Assembly: GCA_033557685.1 (NCBI GenBank)
Contig: JAWQRN010000521.1
Coordinates: 1-28,750 of the forward strand
Direction of reading: 5' to 3'
From: Sperchopsis tessellata
Lineage: Eukaryota; Arthropoda; Insecta; Coleoptera; Hydrophilidae
Length of the DNA: 28,750 nt
A program made the translations under genes and the position numbers. Numbering within the stretch: the stretch's first letter is position 1; each line of letters opens with the position of its first letter. The notes beneath the pieces are model-generated. The model was not told the origin of the DNA, did not search any database, and was given only the letters and a program-made list of their open reading frames with translations. Below are positions 1 to 10,112 of the stretch, one piece after another.

Positions 1-516
1 AGTATTAAAGAAAATAATGAGTAGCTCAAAATATTTCTGAAAACTTTTTAGAAGCTACTACTAAGGTTTTAGTTATTATTTTTTGCTAAGGTGTTTCTAA
101 AATGTTTTGTGAAATTTCGAGGTTATGTTCTTTACCCATTTGATTTGTTTTTTATTTTGAATCATTATAGGCTCCTGAAAATTAGCTCTTAAAATAATTA
201 TTCCTACCGTTTCTATAGCTTCATATTCTGGTGCAATTAGATTGTGAAAATACCAACATATGCATATATGGGTAAAGAGACGACTTTTTCTAAAATAAAT
301 AATACGTTCACCAATGATTTTTTTTTGTATTTTTAATATTTTTTTAGAAGTCAGTGTTAAGAAATCTATAAAATATATCTCTTTGTCTTGATGTAATTTA
401 CACTTCAATTCAAAAAAATGGATTTTGTTGTCGTCCTTAAAACCATTTCGTACATATTAAAGAAAAAATTAGACCAAGACCAGTTATGAGATTTGGCATG
501 TTTTTCACCGATAAGG

Positions 517-557
<41 letters not shown>

Positions 558-2347
558 AACTCCAATTATGCTTTAAAAAACCAGAGACGTTTGTATGAGT
601 AAAATTAGCCCCCTTAAAAATCAAAATTTTGGAAATACAAAAAAAATGTATATATAATAAGTTTCACATTGTTTAATCCATTTGCAGTGTTATCGAAATA
701 AGTTTTTGGGAGGTGTTATATATTTTTACATGTTTACCTACTTTGAATTTTTGTTGTTTTAGAACTGCTATTTTACTTGATTATTGTCTTACGATTCAGA
801 TATTCTTAATTATACCTACGGTAAACTTTTTACTATCAGAAATTTTTCTTTAGAGTTACAACACTAGGCATTAGATAAATGCTTAGAAAATGTGACGATA
901 TCTAATTTTCCAATAGTTCCATTCATTTGCATTTTCGAAGATTAATGTATGGTTGAATGAAATTTAAGTTCTCACAAGAAAGTTTAGAAATTAATCATAC
1001 AAGACCACCATTAGTAGCACTATCCTCTTAGCTTCTGCCTTAAAATTGTCTTGTCAACTGCATGTATGTATAACTTTTAAATGTGGGGATATTTACTCCA
1101 GCCTCATCAGAATTCTAGCAGTTCAGAGTTCATCAAAATAAGTAGTACTGAGCAATCAGGTAAGTTTTAATGGCAATTATCTGCATATATATTCATCCCA
1201 CAGTTAATATCTTAGTAAGTGAAATTGTATAAGAAATTTGGGAAGTCATAACATTTTTATAGCAGGCCTGCTAAAATTCTTCTTCATGCTCTCCTTACAA
1301 AACTAAATATGTAGTCGTAAGATCTAATATTAAGTTTTAATTTATTTTCATTGAGTTTATATAAGAATGCGCAATGTTTGTCGATAGCTATTGAGTGCAT
1401 AGATTGTTTTTTTTTTTTCCGAAACATACTTTTCCATTTAGAAATCAATAATATACATGGGCTTTAATAGGTGCCAGATTTTTTCTTGCAGCAAAATAAT
1501 GTAACATCCAAGTACAATTTTTTTTTTTTTTTTCAAAAATATTGTTGGAAATGTGCACAGATTATTCAATTAAAGGTACAGAATGCTCTACGACAATATC
1601 ATTTTATCAGGTTATGCATTATAGCTGGTTTATCTTTTTTCCATATTTGCCGAAAAGTTGGGATAGAAATCTTTTGTAAAAAAATTGTTCCTCGTTCTAA
1701 ACGCAGAATTATAATTTTGACAACAACCATAGGTTATTTTACGATTTTAGGATACATAAAAGTGTTGCAAATACAGGATAATAATGTGACTTCAATAGCT
1801 ATTAAACTGTTGATTGTTTTAAAACTTTAAATTCGGATTTTGAAAGTTGATCTTATAAAAGGACCCTGGTAATTCAGTTCCTTCTACGTTAATATCAACT
1901 TCGTTATTTTAACATTAATAAGTTTCTTTATTATATTTTTAGATTAATTTATCAAGTTTCTTCAAAATGTAAAAAGTTAATCCTATTCCCAAAATCAACT
2001 GTGTTTGAGTTATTGCATTTTGTGAAAATTGAACAAATTGCAACCAGAAAATCTGAAATTTCTAACAAAGTATGTTTTTTATTCCATAATAAAGAAAAAT
2101 TTCGTAAAGTTTACTCTAATGTTAAGTTAAAATTATTTAATTTCCAATACCAATTTTTTTTTAATGGCAATAATTTCTAAATTTTTGCTGGATATCTTTA
2201 ATTAAAATTAATATCATAAAATGTTTAAAAACTAGAAAGGAAAATAAGCAGAAATATTTCCTTACTAGTGTTTATCAATATAATACAAAAAACATACAAT
2301 TAAATAATAAATTACTTATAAGAATTGTAACAAACATTTCTTTACAG
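1..2347. other. AT-rich non-coding stretch
   Basis: No recognised gene. There are long T and A runs (for example near 1407-1418 and 1520-1534) and a TA microsatellite, listed separately. Two open frames are longer than their surroundings: about 103 codons on the minus strand at 97-408 and about 119 codons on the plus strand at 1471-1830. Their translations are rich in K, I, F and N, as expected of chance frames in AT-rich DNA, and I recognise no domain. The 1471-1830 frame contains acceptor-like sites (TTTTTTCTTGCAG ending at 1490, and GTGCACAG at about 1560), so an exon is not excluded, but I do not call one. Confidence 0.6.
518..554. repeat. (TA)n microsatellite
   Basis: An uninterrupted alternating TA tract of about 18 units, seen directly. 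Its length is likely polymorphic and its copy number in any assembly is uncertain. Confidence 0.97.
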
Positions 2348-2525
2348 GTGGATAGAAAAAGGGGATCTAGTACACTAGCCAGCAAGATCACCGGAACTAT
2401 AAGAAATATATTTTTCTGTGATGATCGGCTAAAAATCATTGTTCACCAAAACCCTCTACTTTCAAAAGAGTTAATTTGCAGACTGTATGAAAAATCCACC
2501 ACCCATTTTTTAGAATATAGAGCAG
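2348..2525 (+). CDS. Candidate internal exon, product unknown
   Basis: An open stretch of about 59 codons begins right after a good 3' splice-site pattern (pyrimidine-rich CATTTCTTTACAG ending at 2347). It can end at GAGCAG|GTGTGG, a plausible 5' splice site, giving a 178-nt exon in phase 1, a usual internal exon size. The frame stays open to 2566. The translation (starts VDRKRGSSTLASK, later HQNPLLSKELICRLYEKS) is less biased towards K, I, F and N than chance frames nearby. I do not recognise the protein. A loose resemblance to the EKSPxFC stretch of Wnt proteins was considered, but the diagnostic cysteines are missing. No partner exon was found with confidence. It could be chance, a lone exon of a large-intron gene, or a transposon remnant. 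Confidence 0.22.
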
Positions 2526-2569
2526 GTGTGGGTAGCAGAAAATTATTATTTATTTATGAGTTATAATTT

Positions 2570-4018
2570 TTTTAGTTGATTTCTCCTTCTCCAATAAATG
2601 GAAACATTGCCGTTGGTATAACACAGTTTGGTGTTATTTTCACTAAATTCCTTTCAAAAATGCTGAATATTTAATTAAATGCACACTCTATAACATTTTA
2701 AGATTTTTCTTTATTCAGAAACGAAGAATACTTAATTTGATCATAAGTTTTAATAGTGGTTGAACTTTTATACAGTTTTCCATCTAGTGCGTATTTCCTC
2801 AATAGCTTTAATACTATGGTAGTTGGTATTGTTCAGTAGTACACATTCATGTGGCAATCATATATAACTCTCTTATTTTAAATAAAGCATCCTGTTTAGT
2901 TTTGCATTTTTTTTTAATTATTATTTTTATCTTATTTCCTATGCCTAAAACCTATAGAATATTTAAATGAGACTTAGGAAATTCGCTGTTTTCAGTTCAG
3001 TGCATTCAAGATTTACCGTTCTTTATTTTTTATTACACACAGGTGTCTCAATTCTTGATTAAATTTTCAAATGTTTCTCTTTTTTTTTTCAAATGGAACT
3101 AGTATGTTTTTAACCACAAAATACAAAATTTAACTCTATCGATAGTTTGTGTATTTCCCTATTGTGAAACTATAGTTTTTAAAGGAAATGTGTTAAGAGA
3201 ACCTGTTATACTCTGACCTTAAAACTCAACATCCTCAAATAAGTTGGCAAGGACATGCTCTAAAAAGTTTAAGTATAAATCTCGCCATTAGAAACAAACA
3301 ATTTTGGCCCAATGACATACTCCCAATTATTTCATGAGTTTTCCATGGCGAATAGTAGGTTAATGTTGTCCTTGAAAAATTCATCTTTTGGAAAAGTAAA
3401 AAAAAAACAAATCAAAGTTTCTTCAAGTCCTTTCACAAGGATCAGTTTCTAGTATGATATATTGAGGCATCAAGTGCCATTAATGGAATTTATTGTTTTA
3501 TGAATCTTATTGAAACTTCTAGAAATTGTTGATTCTAGTACAACTATTTGGTTTTCTTCGTTTGAAATGTTGTGATTTCTGATTTGTTTTCGGTAATTTT
3601 TCTAAGCCACAATTAAGGAGTTGTTCGTGATTTTCCAATTGTACATATATCTTAGATACTATAATTTTTAGGTATAGGAAATGCTGATAAAAGTAAACAA
3701 AATTAAAATACATTCGCAAATAGAAAGGTGGCCTATTTAAAATAGTTTTTTGTGACAACCATATATACGTAAAACCCTGTATAGTTTAAAATAATTTTAA
3801 TATATGCAGTAACTGGAAACTACTTTTGTATTTAAACTTTTCTACTAACTCTGATAGTATTAAAGAAGTTACAGAGGAAATAAACACTAGGTTGTTAAAT
3901 TTTCAGAAAATACATCATATCTCAAAAACAGTTGAATTTGGGTATAGAATTATCTTAATACTTTTTAAAAGAAATTAATATAAAATTGTAATAAATATAG
4001 TATTTTATACATAGAATT
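2570..4018. other. AT-rich non-coding stretch
   Basis: No coding or repeat structure recognised. The 79-codon minus-strand frame at 3519-3758 looks like chance. Confidence 0.6.
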
Positions 4019-4512
4019 CTACGATTGCAGTAGATATCTGCAGGTTTTCCAGGAGATACCCATGTGTAGGCATTTCTTTTTACTGTCGTTTTGCCCACCA
4101 TTGCAGGGGACATTATCAACACATGTAGTGTTTAAAAGTGCTAATTGTAGACTGCCATGTACATGTAAAAGAATCCTATTCCAGTTGGAACACTGGATGC
4201 GGCAAAATTCCCAGGTGAGGGATCCTAATCCCTGGCGTCGGTGATTGACCATAGCAGCAGAAGTAGGCCGATGTTAAATAAACAAATAAACAGAAACCTC
4301 CCCATAGAAGTGTTGCAATTATGTTCGTAGACTTCCACAGTCACAGTAGATATCTTGAGTTTTCCTCTACAGGGAGGCTATCTGCCAAAAACCAGTACTT
4401 TTAAGATCTACATGTCTTAATAATGTCCCCTGCAATGATAGACGAAAGTCGGCAAAAATAAAACCTACACATGGTTATCTCCGGGAAAACCTGAAGATAA
4501 ATATAATATTTC
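4019..4512. repeat. Foldback repeat, copy A (diverged, SINE piece at its centre)
   Basis: The left arm (about 4028-4160) carries, in order, CTGCAGGTTTTCC, GGAGATACCC, CACCATTGCAGGGGACATTA, AAAAGTGCTAATTGTAGACTGCCATG. The right arm (about 4400-4505) carries the same blocks reverse-complemented: TTTTAAGATCTACATGTC, AATGTCCCCTGCAATGATAG, GGTTATCTCCGGGAAAACCTGAAGATA. Both arms match the arms of the palindrome at 17739-18193. Between them lies a SINE tail (4162-4296) followed by another terminal-type block at about 4325-4372 (GTAGACTTCC...AGTAGATATCTTGAGTTTTCC), so this copy is composite. The short open frames on both strands here are by-products of the repeat, not genes. Confidence 0.85.
4162..4296 (+). 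repeat. SINE 3' part, nested in foldback copy A
   Basis: Shares the block CCTAATC-CTGGCGTCGGTGATTG-CCATAGCAGC-GAA-TAGGCCGA-GTTAAATAAACAAA with the SINE at 21361-21601, with only a few differences. The tRNA-like head is missing. The upstream part (GTTGGAACACTGGATGCGGC, AAATTCCCAGGTG) also matches the reversed copy at 9813-10112. Confidence 0.85.
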
Positions 4513-5112
4513 ATTTAAAATGAGTTCATATACCAATTCTGTGAATGGTTTTAATTCAAATTAAGTGTCAAAAAATGTCAACTTTCTGATTGAATTCATA
4601 GAAAATTAGTGCCACACTGATACACCTGCAGTACCACTAAAAACTTATATCGAACCTTCAGTTATCTTTAAAAATCCTTACTTCATGCTAAGGTATAAAA
4701 AATTTGTATGTTTTATTACCCTGGTTAATGTGACTGGATAAATAACAGACTGCTGTATTATATTTCATTTGCCATGTACTGAATCATATTTTAGTTAAAT
4801 TATAACAATTTTTTTCTATTAACTAGTTAACATAAATATCTACTGTTGAACGTAGTTGTTCTCTAGTTTTAGGACCATTTTCCTTGAGACTTCTCTTTCC
4901 ATATAAAGTGTGGACATTTGACTTAAAATCTGTAATAGGATTAAAGAGGGATGTATATCCTGAAGACAAACAGACTAGACATACTAGATCTATCACAAGT
5001 CATAAAAATATCTTGTAACCGACTACATTTTGATCTTTAAAAAGTATTGTAGCGATTTTACCATTTATGATGTGTAATATATGTTGCAACGATAATAGTA
5101 ACATGATATTTC
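4513..5112. other. AT-rich non-coding stretch
   Basis: No gene or repeat recognised. Confidence 0.6.
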
Positions 5113-5305
5113 AGTTTATTAACTGTGTTGCCAATTCATTAGATTTGTGCCAACAATTTAATTGGTATCCAGAAAGATATGATCCATGTCCCCGGCCTGC
5201 CCGCAATTGTGGTGATTATTTTACTTCCATTTTATGTAAATGGAATGAGGAGCTACAGAGATCTCATCAAACAAACAGTTATAGTGACTCATTTATAATG
5301 TCTTT
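5113..5305 (+). pseudogene. Coding-like cysteine-rich segment; possible LINE endonuclease remnant
   Basis: An open stretch begins just after an acceptor-like ATGATATTTCAG. It translates with a composition unlike chance frames here: FINCVANSLDLCQQF, then YDPCPRPARNC, then FTSILCKWNEELQRS, ending in a run with SYSDS. Two readings are possible. It may be the C-terminal part of a non-LTR retrotransposon AP-endonuclease, whose usual layout is a PTR segment, a hydrophobic LDLIFTS-like strand, then a SDH motif; here the pieces would be ERYDP, CGDYFTSIL and YSDS, with the catalytic His lost. The distance to the RT at 6425 (about 1.1 kb) suits one LINE ORF2. Alternatively it is a cysteine-rich exon with a donor at TTTTAT|GTAAAT near 5236. 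I cannot decide between them. Confidence 0.3.
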
Positions 5306-6424
5306 TTTTTTGAAACCATGAAATTTTCCTTGGAAATTTTTCGGTACCAGCATACTAGATCTCTTTTGTTACACTTATGAACATCCATTCATGGATATAC
5401 CCCACAATAATCCTTTTTTTAGGTTTTATAGTTAATTTTGAATTGCAGTTTATAATGGATTTTTCATCTCGTTTCATTCAAACTGTGTATTTTCTACTTT
5501 TATTTCTAATTCATTTTCTGATTTGTAAAACTTGTCATTATTTGCATTCATCCTATTCCTACAGATTTGGTCTAATGCTCTTCGGGAATCTGAAAATTTT
5601 TATTTAAGCCTCTGGCCATAACCTCCCTAATGACATAAATTACAGGCAGTTCTGCTGAGAAAAATTGTACCATAAATTTTTTTGCTATTTTGATATTGGC
5701 ACCTTGAAAGTAGATAGCCCGTCCAACAAGTTGGACTTACTGTGGAACGATACATCCCTGAATATGCATTGATGTGTTGACCACAAGTTAGAGACCTAAA
5801 ATATAAACTCCCTTTGTATCAATCCCAACGTATTCTCTCGGCCTCCCTTGAAAACATGAATACTCTGTTTCATAATTCTAGCTACAGCAAGAGAGAAGTC
5901 AGTAGCTGTTGGTTTTTTCTAGTAATTTTCTATTATTTTTATACACAGCAGTTATGTAGAAATTTAATATTCGAGCTCAAAGTATCCCCAACCATGTTAA
6001 CCTTAGCAATAAACTTAGATGGCAGCAATAAACTTCTATACGATTACGGAAGTTCACCATTCTCTGACGAGCACATTTATGGTTCTAGACCTCATGATAC
6101 CAGTAATCACAGGCAAGGCGCAGTGGTGAGCTCGATCAAGAATAGATAGATTTTTAGCAAAAACGAATATTTTGCAGAATTTTCACACAAGATAATTTGG
6201 TCTGGTATATTAATGTCTGGGAGTATGGTAAACGTTCTATTCTTTCTAAATACCTTGGTTAAGCTCATCGAAGTCAACAGGATCAAACCATGATTATTAG
6301 GCCATTTCAGAATATTCACGAGTGACATGGTGAATTCTATTACCATGCTTGCCATATCCCTTCATGCAGTGTAATCTATTATGTATCTATCTACAAACTG
6401 CAAAAACCTAATACAGCTTTATGA
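5306..6424. other. Non-coding stretch, possibly decayed LINE spacer
   Basis: Open frames at 5377-5607 and 5814-6149 (plus) show no recognisable domain. If the segment at 5113-5305 is a LINE endonuclease, this interval would correspond to the linker and RT fingers, but I see no matching motif. Confidence 0.5.
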
Positions 6425-7421
6425 AAAATAATACAGAATTTGCTATAGTAGAACATTTTGTTTAGAAAGACAGCAGGTATTCACCTTGATCTGTTTAAGG
6501 CTTTTGATGTACTATTCAGAAAGTGGACGCATGCGGTATTCAGGGGATACCCCAAAACTTTTCCAGGCTTGTCTAACAGACTGCAAAAGATAGCGACTGA
6601 AGATGACTGCTTGAAGAGTATCTCTTTGGATTGGATGACTGTGAAGCGAGGGAATATTGGGGCCATAACTGTCTATATGAATGATGTACCATCATCTGTT
6701 CCAAACAAAAAAGTTCTTGTAGAAATATCAGTCAATTGAAGGAATGGTTCATATCTATTAATATAACATTAAATGCAGGTAAAACCACCACCACAACTAT
6801 TCTGTAAAAATTTAAATATAAGAACAGATCAGCTTGTCTCAGTTCTATCAACAAATTTCCTTGGTGTCCAGAATGGCAGTTTTAATTGGAGAGCGCATGT
6901 GGAATACCTATCACTCTTGCTTTTGTGCTTAGGACACTCAGTAATGAAGTAAACGCAGCAGTAACTCTGCAGACCTACTATGTCTATGTTCATTCTAGGC
7001 TGGCTTATGGTGTACTTTTTTAGAGTTGCTCTACAGACACAGACCGTATCTTCAAGCTACAGAGGAAGTGCTTGAGTCAATCTGAGGAGCAAGCAGTCAT
7101 GTCGACCTGTATAGAATGCACAAAATGTTGACATTTAACTGTACATCATTCAGTGTTTTTATATGTTCACAAAAACTTGGATGCCTTTATGTTCGACCAA
7201 CATCGACATGGTATCTCACAATAATTAAAAACAACTACATACGACTAACCTATACCCATCTAACATGAATACTAAAGCAGTTCTAACAAAAGCTCTACAA
7301 ATTTATAATCATTTTTCCCCCAGTATGAAACAACTCAGTACACAATAGTTTAAAAAGAGGACTAAGAGGTAATGAACTGTATACACTGGATGAGTTCTCA
7401 CAAGACTCAAATTTCGAGTGA
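6425..7421 (+). pseudogene. LINE (CR1/Jockey-type) reverse transcriptase pseudogene
   Basis: Remnant of a non-LTR retrotransposon RT, the enzyme that copies element RNA at a nicked target. Motifs in order: NNTEFAIVEHFV (about 6430), like the usual helix before motif A; then after a frameshift KTAGIHLDLFKAFD (6465-6507), RT motif A with its catalytic Asp; SNRLQ; VKRG...GAITVYMNDVPSSV (about 6640-6700), the decayed GVPQGSILGPLLFLIYINDLP region; a frameshifted FLGVQNG-FNWRAHVEYLS (6851-6910); VHSRLAYGVLFWSC (6989-7032), like the SYGIIFWG segment; FKLQRKCL; then LQIYNHFSPSMKQLS (about 7293-7335) and a C-terminus containing ELYTLDEF that ends at the TGA at 7419-7421. The YADD box is not visible and several stops and frameshifts are present. 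The 3' end looks retained and the 5' end is lost or unrecognisable, the usual outcome for a 5'-truncated LINE. Confidence 0.85.
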
Positions 7422-7559
7422 TGACAATATGATGTTTATGTTTTGTATTTATTTTTTGACTACGTATTTTGAATGTTATTAAGATGTATTGTTTATTGTG
7501 TATATCCATTTATTAATTGTTTGTATTCGACCTGTTCTATGCTTTGTTAGTCTACAAAA
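7422..7559. other. Spacer between convergent LINE remnants
   Basis: AT-rich sequence after the stop of the plus-strand LINE. It may hold that element's 3' UTR, but I see no poly-A tail or tandem 3' repeat. Confidence 0.5.
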
Positions 7560-8445
7560 TTCATTAACTAATCAGTAAAGAATAGGACTTAATGCGGAAC
7601 CTTGTGGTAGTGCTATCCTTTCTATATAGTCTTCTATTGTTGATGTATGCTTCAATGAATAAGTTAATTTATTAATTATGGTCTTAACATTCTCATAAGC
7701 TTCAGCATTGTCCAAACATAATGCAATAACTTTATTTTTTATGTGAAAGCTAAATTAATATCCATAACTAATGTGGTTAGGTTGTGCATTATATTGTTTG
7801 CCTTCCTAAACCCTATTTGAGAAAAGTTCTGTTTGTACTGAAATTCTAATTTCCATACTATTCTTGATTTTATTATAGATTCTAGAATTTTACTTAATAC
7901 AGGATGTTAATGCAATGGGCCTACAATTGTTCAGGATATTGTGTTCCTTTCCTGGTCTGAGGATTTGTATCACTACACTTGTCTTCCAATGCAATGAAAT
8001 TGAGGAACCTGGTAAAATTTTATTGAATGAATGTACACAATGTCCATAGCATCAGAGGGTATATGTTAAATCATATAATATGAAACACCATCCAACCCCA
8101 CTTCCAATTCACTCTTATTTTCAAAAACTAGTTGAAGTTCCTTTATGTATAGAAAAGCAGTTACCACATTTGTTGATATTATCTGATATTTTAATGTTCA
8201 ATGGTTGATGAACTGAAGGAGATAATGGTTTATTCAGAGTCTGTTTCAAACAATTGGAGTGTGTTGAGAAGTTTAATGAATTTGTCCGATTGAAACCTGT
8301 TTGAAATTTTTTTATCTTTAAATCATCCCCAATTAATGACTGTAAATTACTACAAAAGGTTAAAAAAACTTTTTTCTATTTTAAGAATCCCTTTTATTAG
8401 CCATTACTCATTTTGCTTCTACAAAATTATTAACAGAAATGACGT
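7560..8445 (-). pseudogene. LINE (Jockey-type) reverse transcriptase pseudogene
   Basis: Reading the minus strand from 8445 downward: a decayed endonuclease-RT linker; LEVGLDGVSYYMI (about 8070-8110), the usual pGpDGi segment; then SSWKTSVV-IL-RPGKEHN-LNNCRPIALTSCI (about 7895-8005), the RT finger motif normally WK-A-V-PI-KPGK---YRPIALTS; SKILESIIKSRIVWKLEFQ; FSQIGFRKANNIMHNLTTLVMDI, the GFR and helix region; and finally IERIALPQGSALSPIL (about 7572-7615), the GxPQGS motif B. Motif A (YDNV-type) is present only as a decayed frame near 7690, and several stops and frameshifts break the frame. The copy stops just before the YxDD box, at about 7560. It differs from the plus-strand LINE next to it (ALPQGSALSPIL versus VKRGNIGAITVY), so the two are separate families. 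Confidence 0.88.
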
Positions 8446-9812
8446 GTACTTATAGCTTCCCTTCTCATCTTCACCAACAACGAACATGATTCTTCCAATC
8501 AAGGATGACCAGGGTTTCTCTTTGTTATCACATAAAATACATAATTTCAATTCTATAATATTTATTTTCACAACTATAACAAAGGAATGGAAAATGATAC
8601 CCTTTAAATCTGCCGGAATCAAGTTAGGTTGTATAATTGATTGATGACAGAGGGCACATCATTATTTTATTGATATAAATAACTGAAGTTGATATTGATT
8701 CAAAAAAGAAAGTATTTTAACAATATGTACACTGTAACATCTTTCAACTTTTGTATTTAATGTTTTAAAAGAAAATCGGTATTATCAATGACTCGTCCAG
8801 TATGCAGAAAAAATCTTTCACTGAGTAATTTTGAGAAAAACGGGTACATTAATTTTGTTTATTTATTGCAAATGTTATAGGGTGTTTTGAAATTTTTGTG
8901 CAGCAACCATATCTTAGTGGTGAGCTCATCATATTTTTTTGTACATACTTGTTTTACAAGTTAGTTTTATAGATATACTTTTAAAAATTTTAAATCGGAA
9001 GTTTTTAAAAATTGTTTGGAAAACATTGATTTTTTTACACAAAAATGATGCAGTTAAGTAAATTTATGTGCTTGTATTGAAAAAATGTGTCTTTACGTTT
9101 GTAAAAAATTCAAATTTTATAAAACACAACAAATTGGCTAGTAAAATACACTGTATTTTTTACAAAATTTAATGAAGTCGCTTCCAAAAAATATATTCGC
9201 AAACACAATCACCTTTTTTAGGTAGTTGTCTTGAAGACATTTTTTATTTCTTTGTCCCATGTTTTAACAACGTGATAACACATGATAAACAGTTTTTTTT
9301 TTTACTTCAGCAATCTGGCATTGAAACAAATGATGACAAAAAAAAAATTAAAAAAAAATAGCATTCAAATTGAGCGCAGTAAGAAAGAAATCCTAAACAT
9401 TTAAGCAAAACCGAATGATTTATTTAAAGTGAAACAAGTTTGGTAAAGAATGTTTTAAGATTAAAGCAAAAATATAAAAGTATATAACTACACAGCACTG
9501 CAACTGCATTATTCCCTGTGCACTGCAGTCTTTGCGTAGTTTGCCAGTTGGTTTCGTTGTTATGAATAAGCCAAAGCCTTAACTTTGCAGTTCGCTTTAT
9601 TTGAAAATTCACTCTTCAGAATAATATAGTGATTCCTTGCAGTATACTATAAAAATATAGTTTTAAAATAAATGGCAACTATTCAATATATTGGACTAGA
9701 GAGACTAGTTTACTACCTTTATTATCCTTTAAGACAAGCTGGTGCAGTAATAGCACAAGTTTTTGCTAGTGGATTCCACATGGTCAAGAGGCTGATATTT
9801 TGGCAAGAATTG
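8446..9812. other. AT-rich non-coding stretch
   Basis: No gene recognised. The frames at 8419-8622 and 9424-9612 (minus) show no domain; the first partly overlaps the 5' side of the decayed LINE and could be eroded endonuclease sequence. There are A runs near 9340-9360. Confidence 0.55.
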
Positions 9813-10112
9813 TTTTTATTATTTATTTAACGTCTACCTATTTCCACTATCACACCTAGGAATTTTGCTGCATCAAATGTTCCAAATAGAATTAGGTTCT
9901 TTAATGTGCACTTGCTCTCCAGTTATCTACAATACACTGAACTCACTTTACGTCCCTTCTTAAAGACAGCAGCCACATAGAATTTTCCTCAATCAAAGAA
10001 ACACCACTGGGCTTCCAAACAGGAAACCTGTTCTGTATAAGAAGAATTATGATTATAATCTGTGAGAGCTTTATGTGAATCATCCTAGTTCAGCTGCTAA
10101 TGCTCAACACAG
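9813..10112 (-). repeat. tRNA-derived SINE, reversed, diverged
   Basis: On the minus strand the 3' end reads ...TTGGAACATTTGATGC, GCAAAATTCCTAGGTG, GGAAATAGGTAGACGTTAAATAAATAA, clearly related to the tails at 4162-4296 and 21361-21601. The 5' end reads GAGCATTAGCAGCTGAACTA followed by GGATGATT, which resembles the D-arm/anticodon part of a tRNA-like SINE head. A middle section contains GTGCACATTAAAGAACCTAA, a block frequently seen in invertebrate SINE-like repeats. The B box is not intact. Confidence 0.72.

Noticed and set aside
2348..2566. Wnt-family exon (loose similarity to the EKSPxFC segment)
   Set aside because: The diagnostic cysteines are missing and there is no neighbouring cysteine-rich C-terminal sequence.
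4019..4252. Overlapping open frames on both strands (77 and 60 codons)
   Set aside because: They lie wholly within the foldback repeat and SINE tail, and neither matches a family. They are by-products of the less AT-rich repeat sequence.
6107..6355. Minus-strand frame of 82 codons
   Set aside because: No recognisable motif and chance-like composition.
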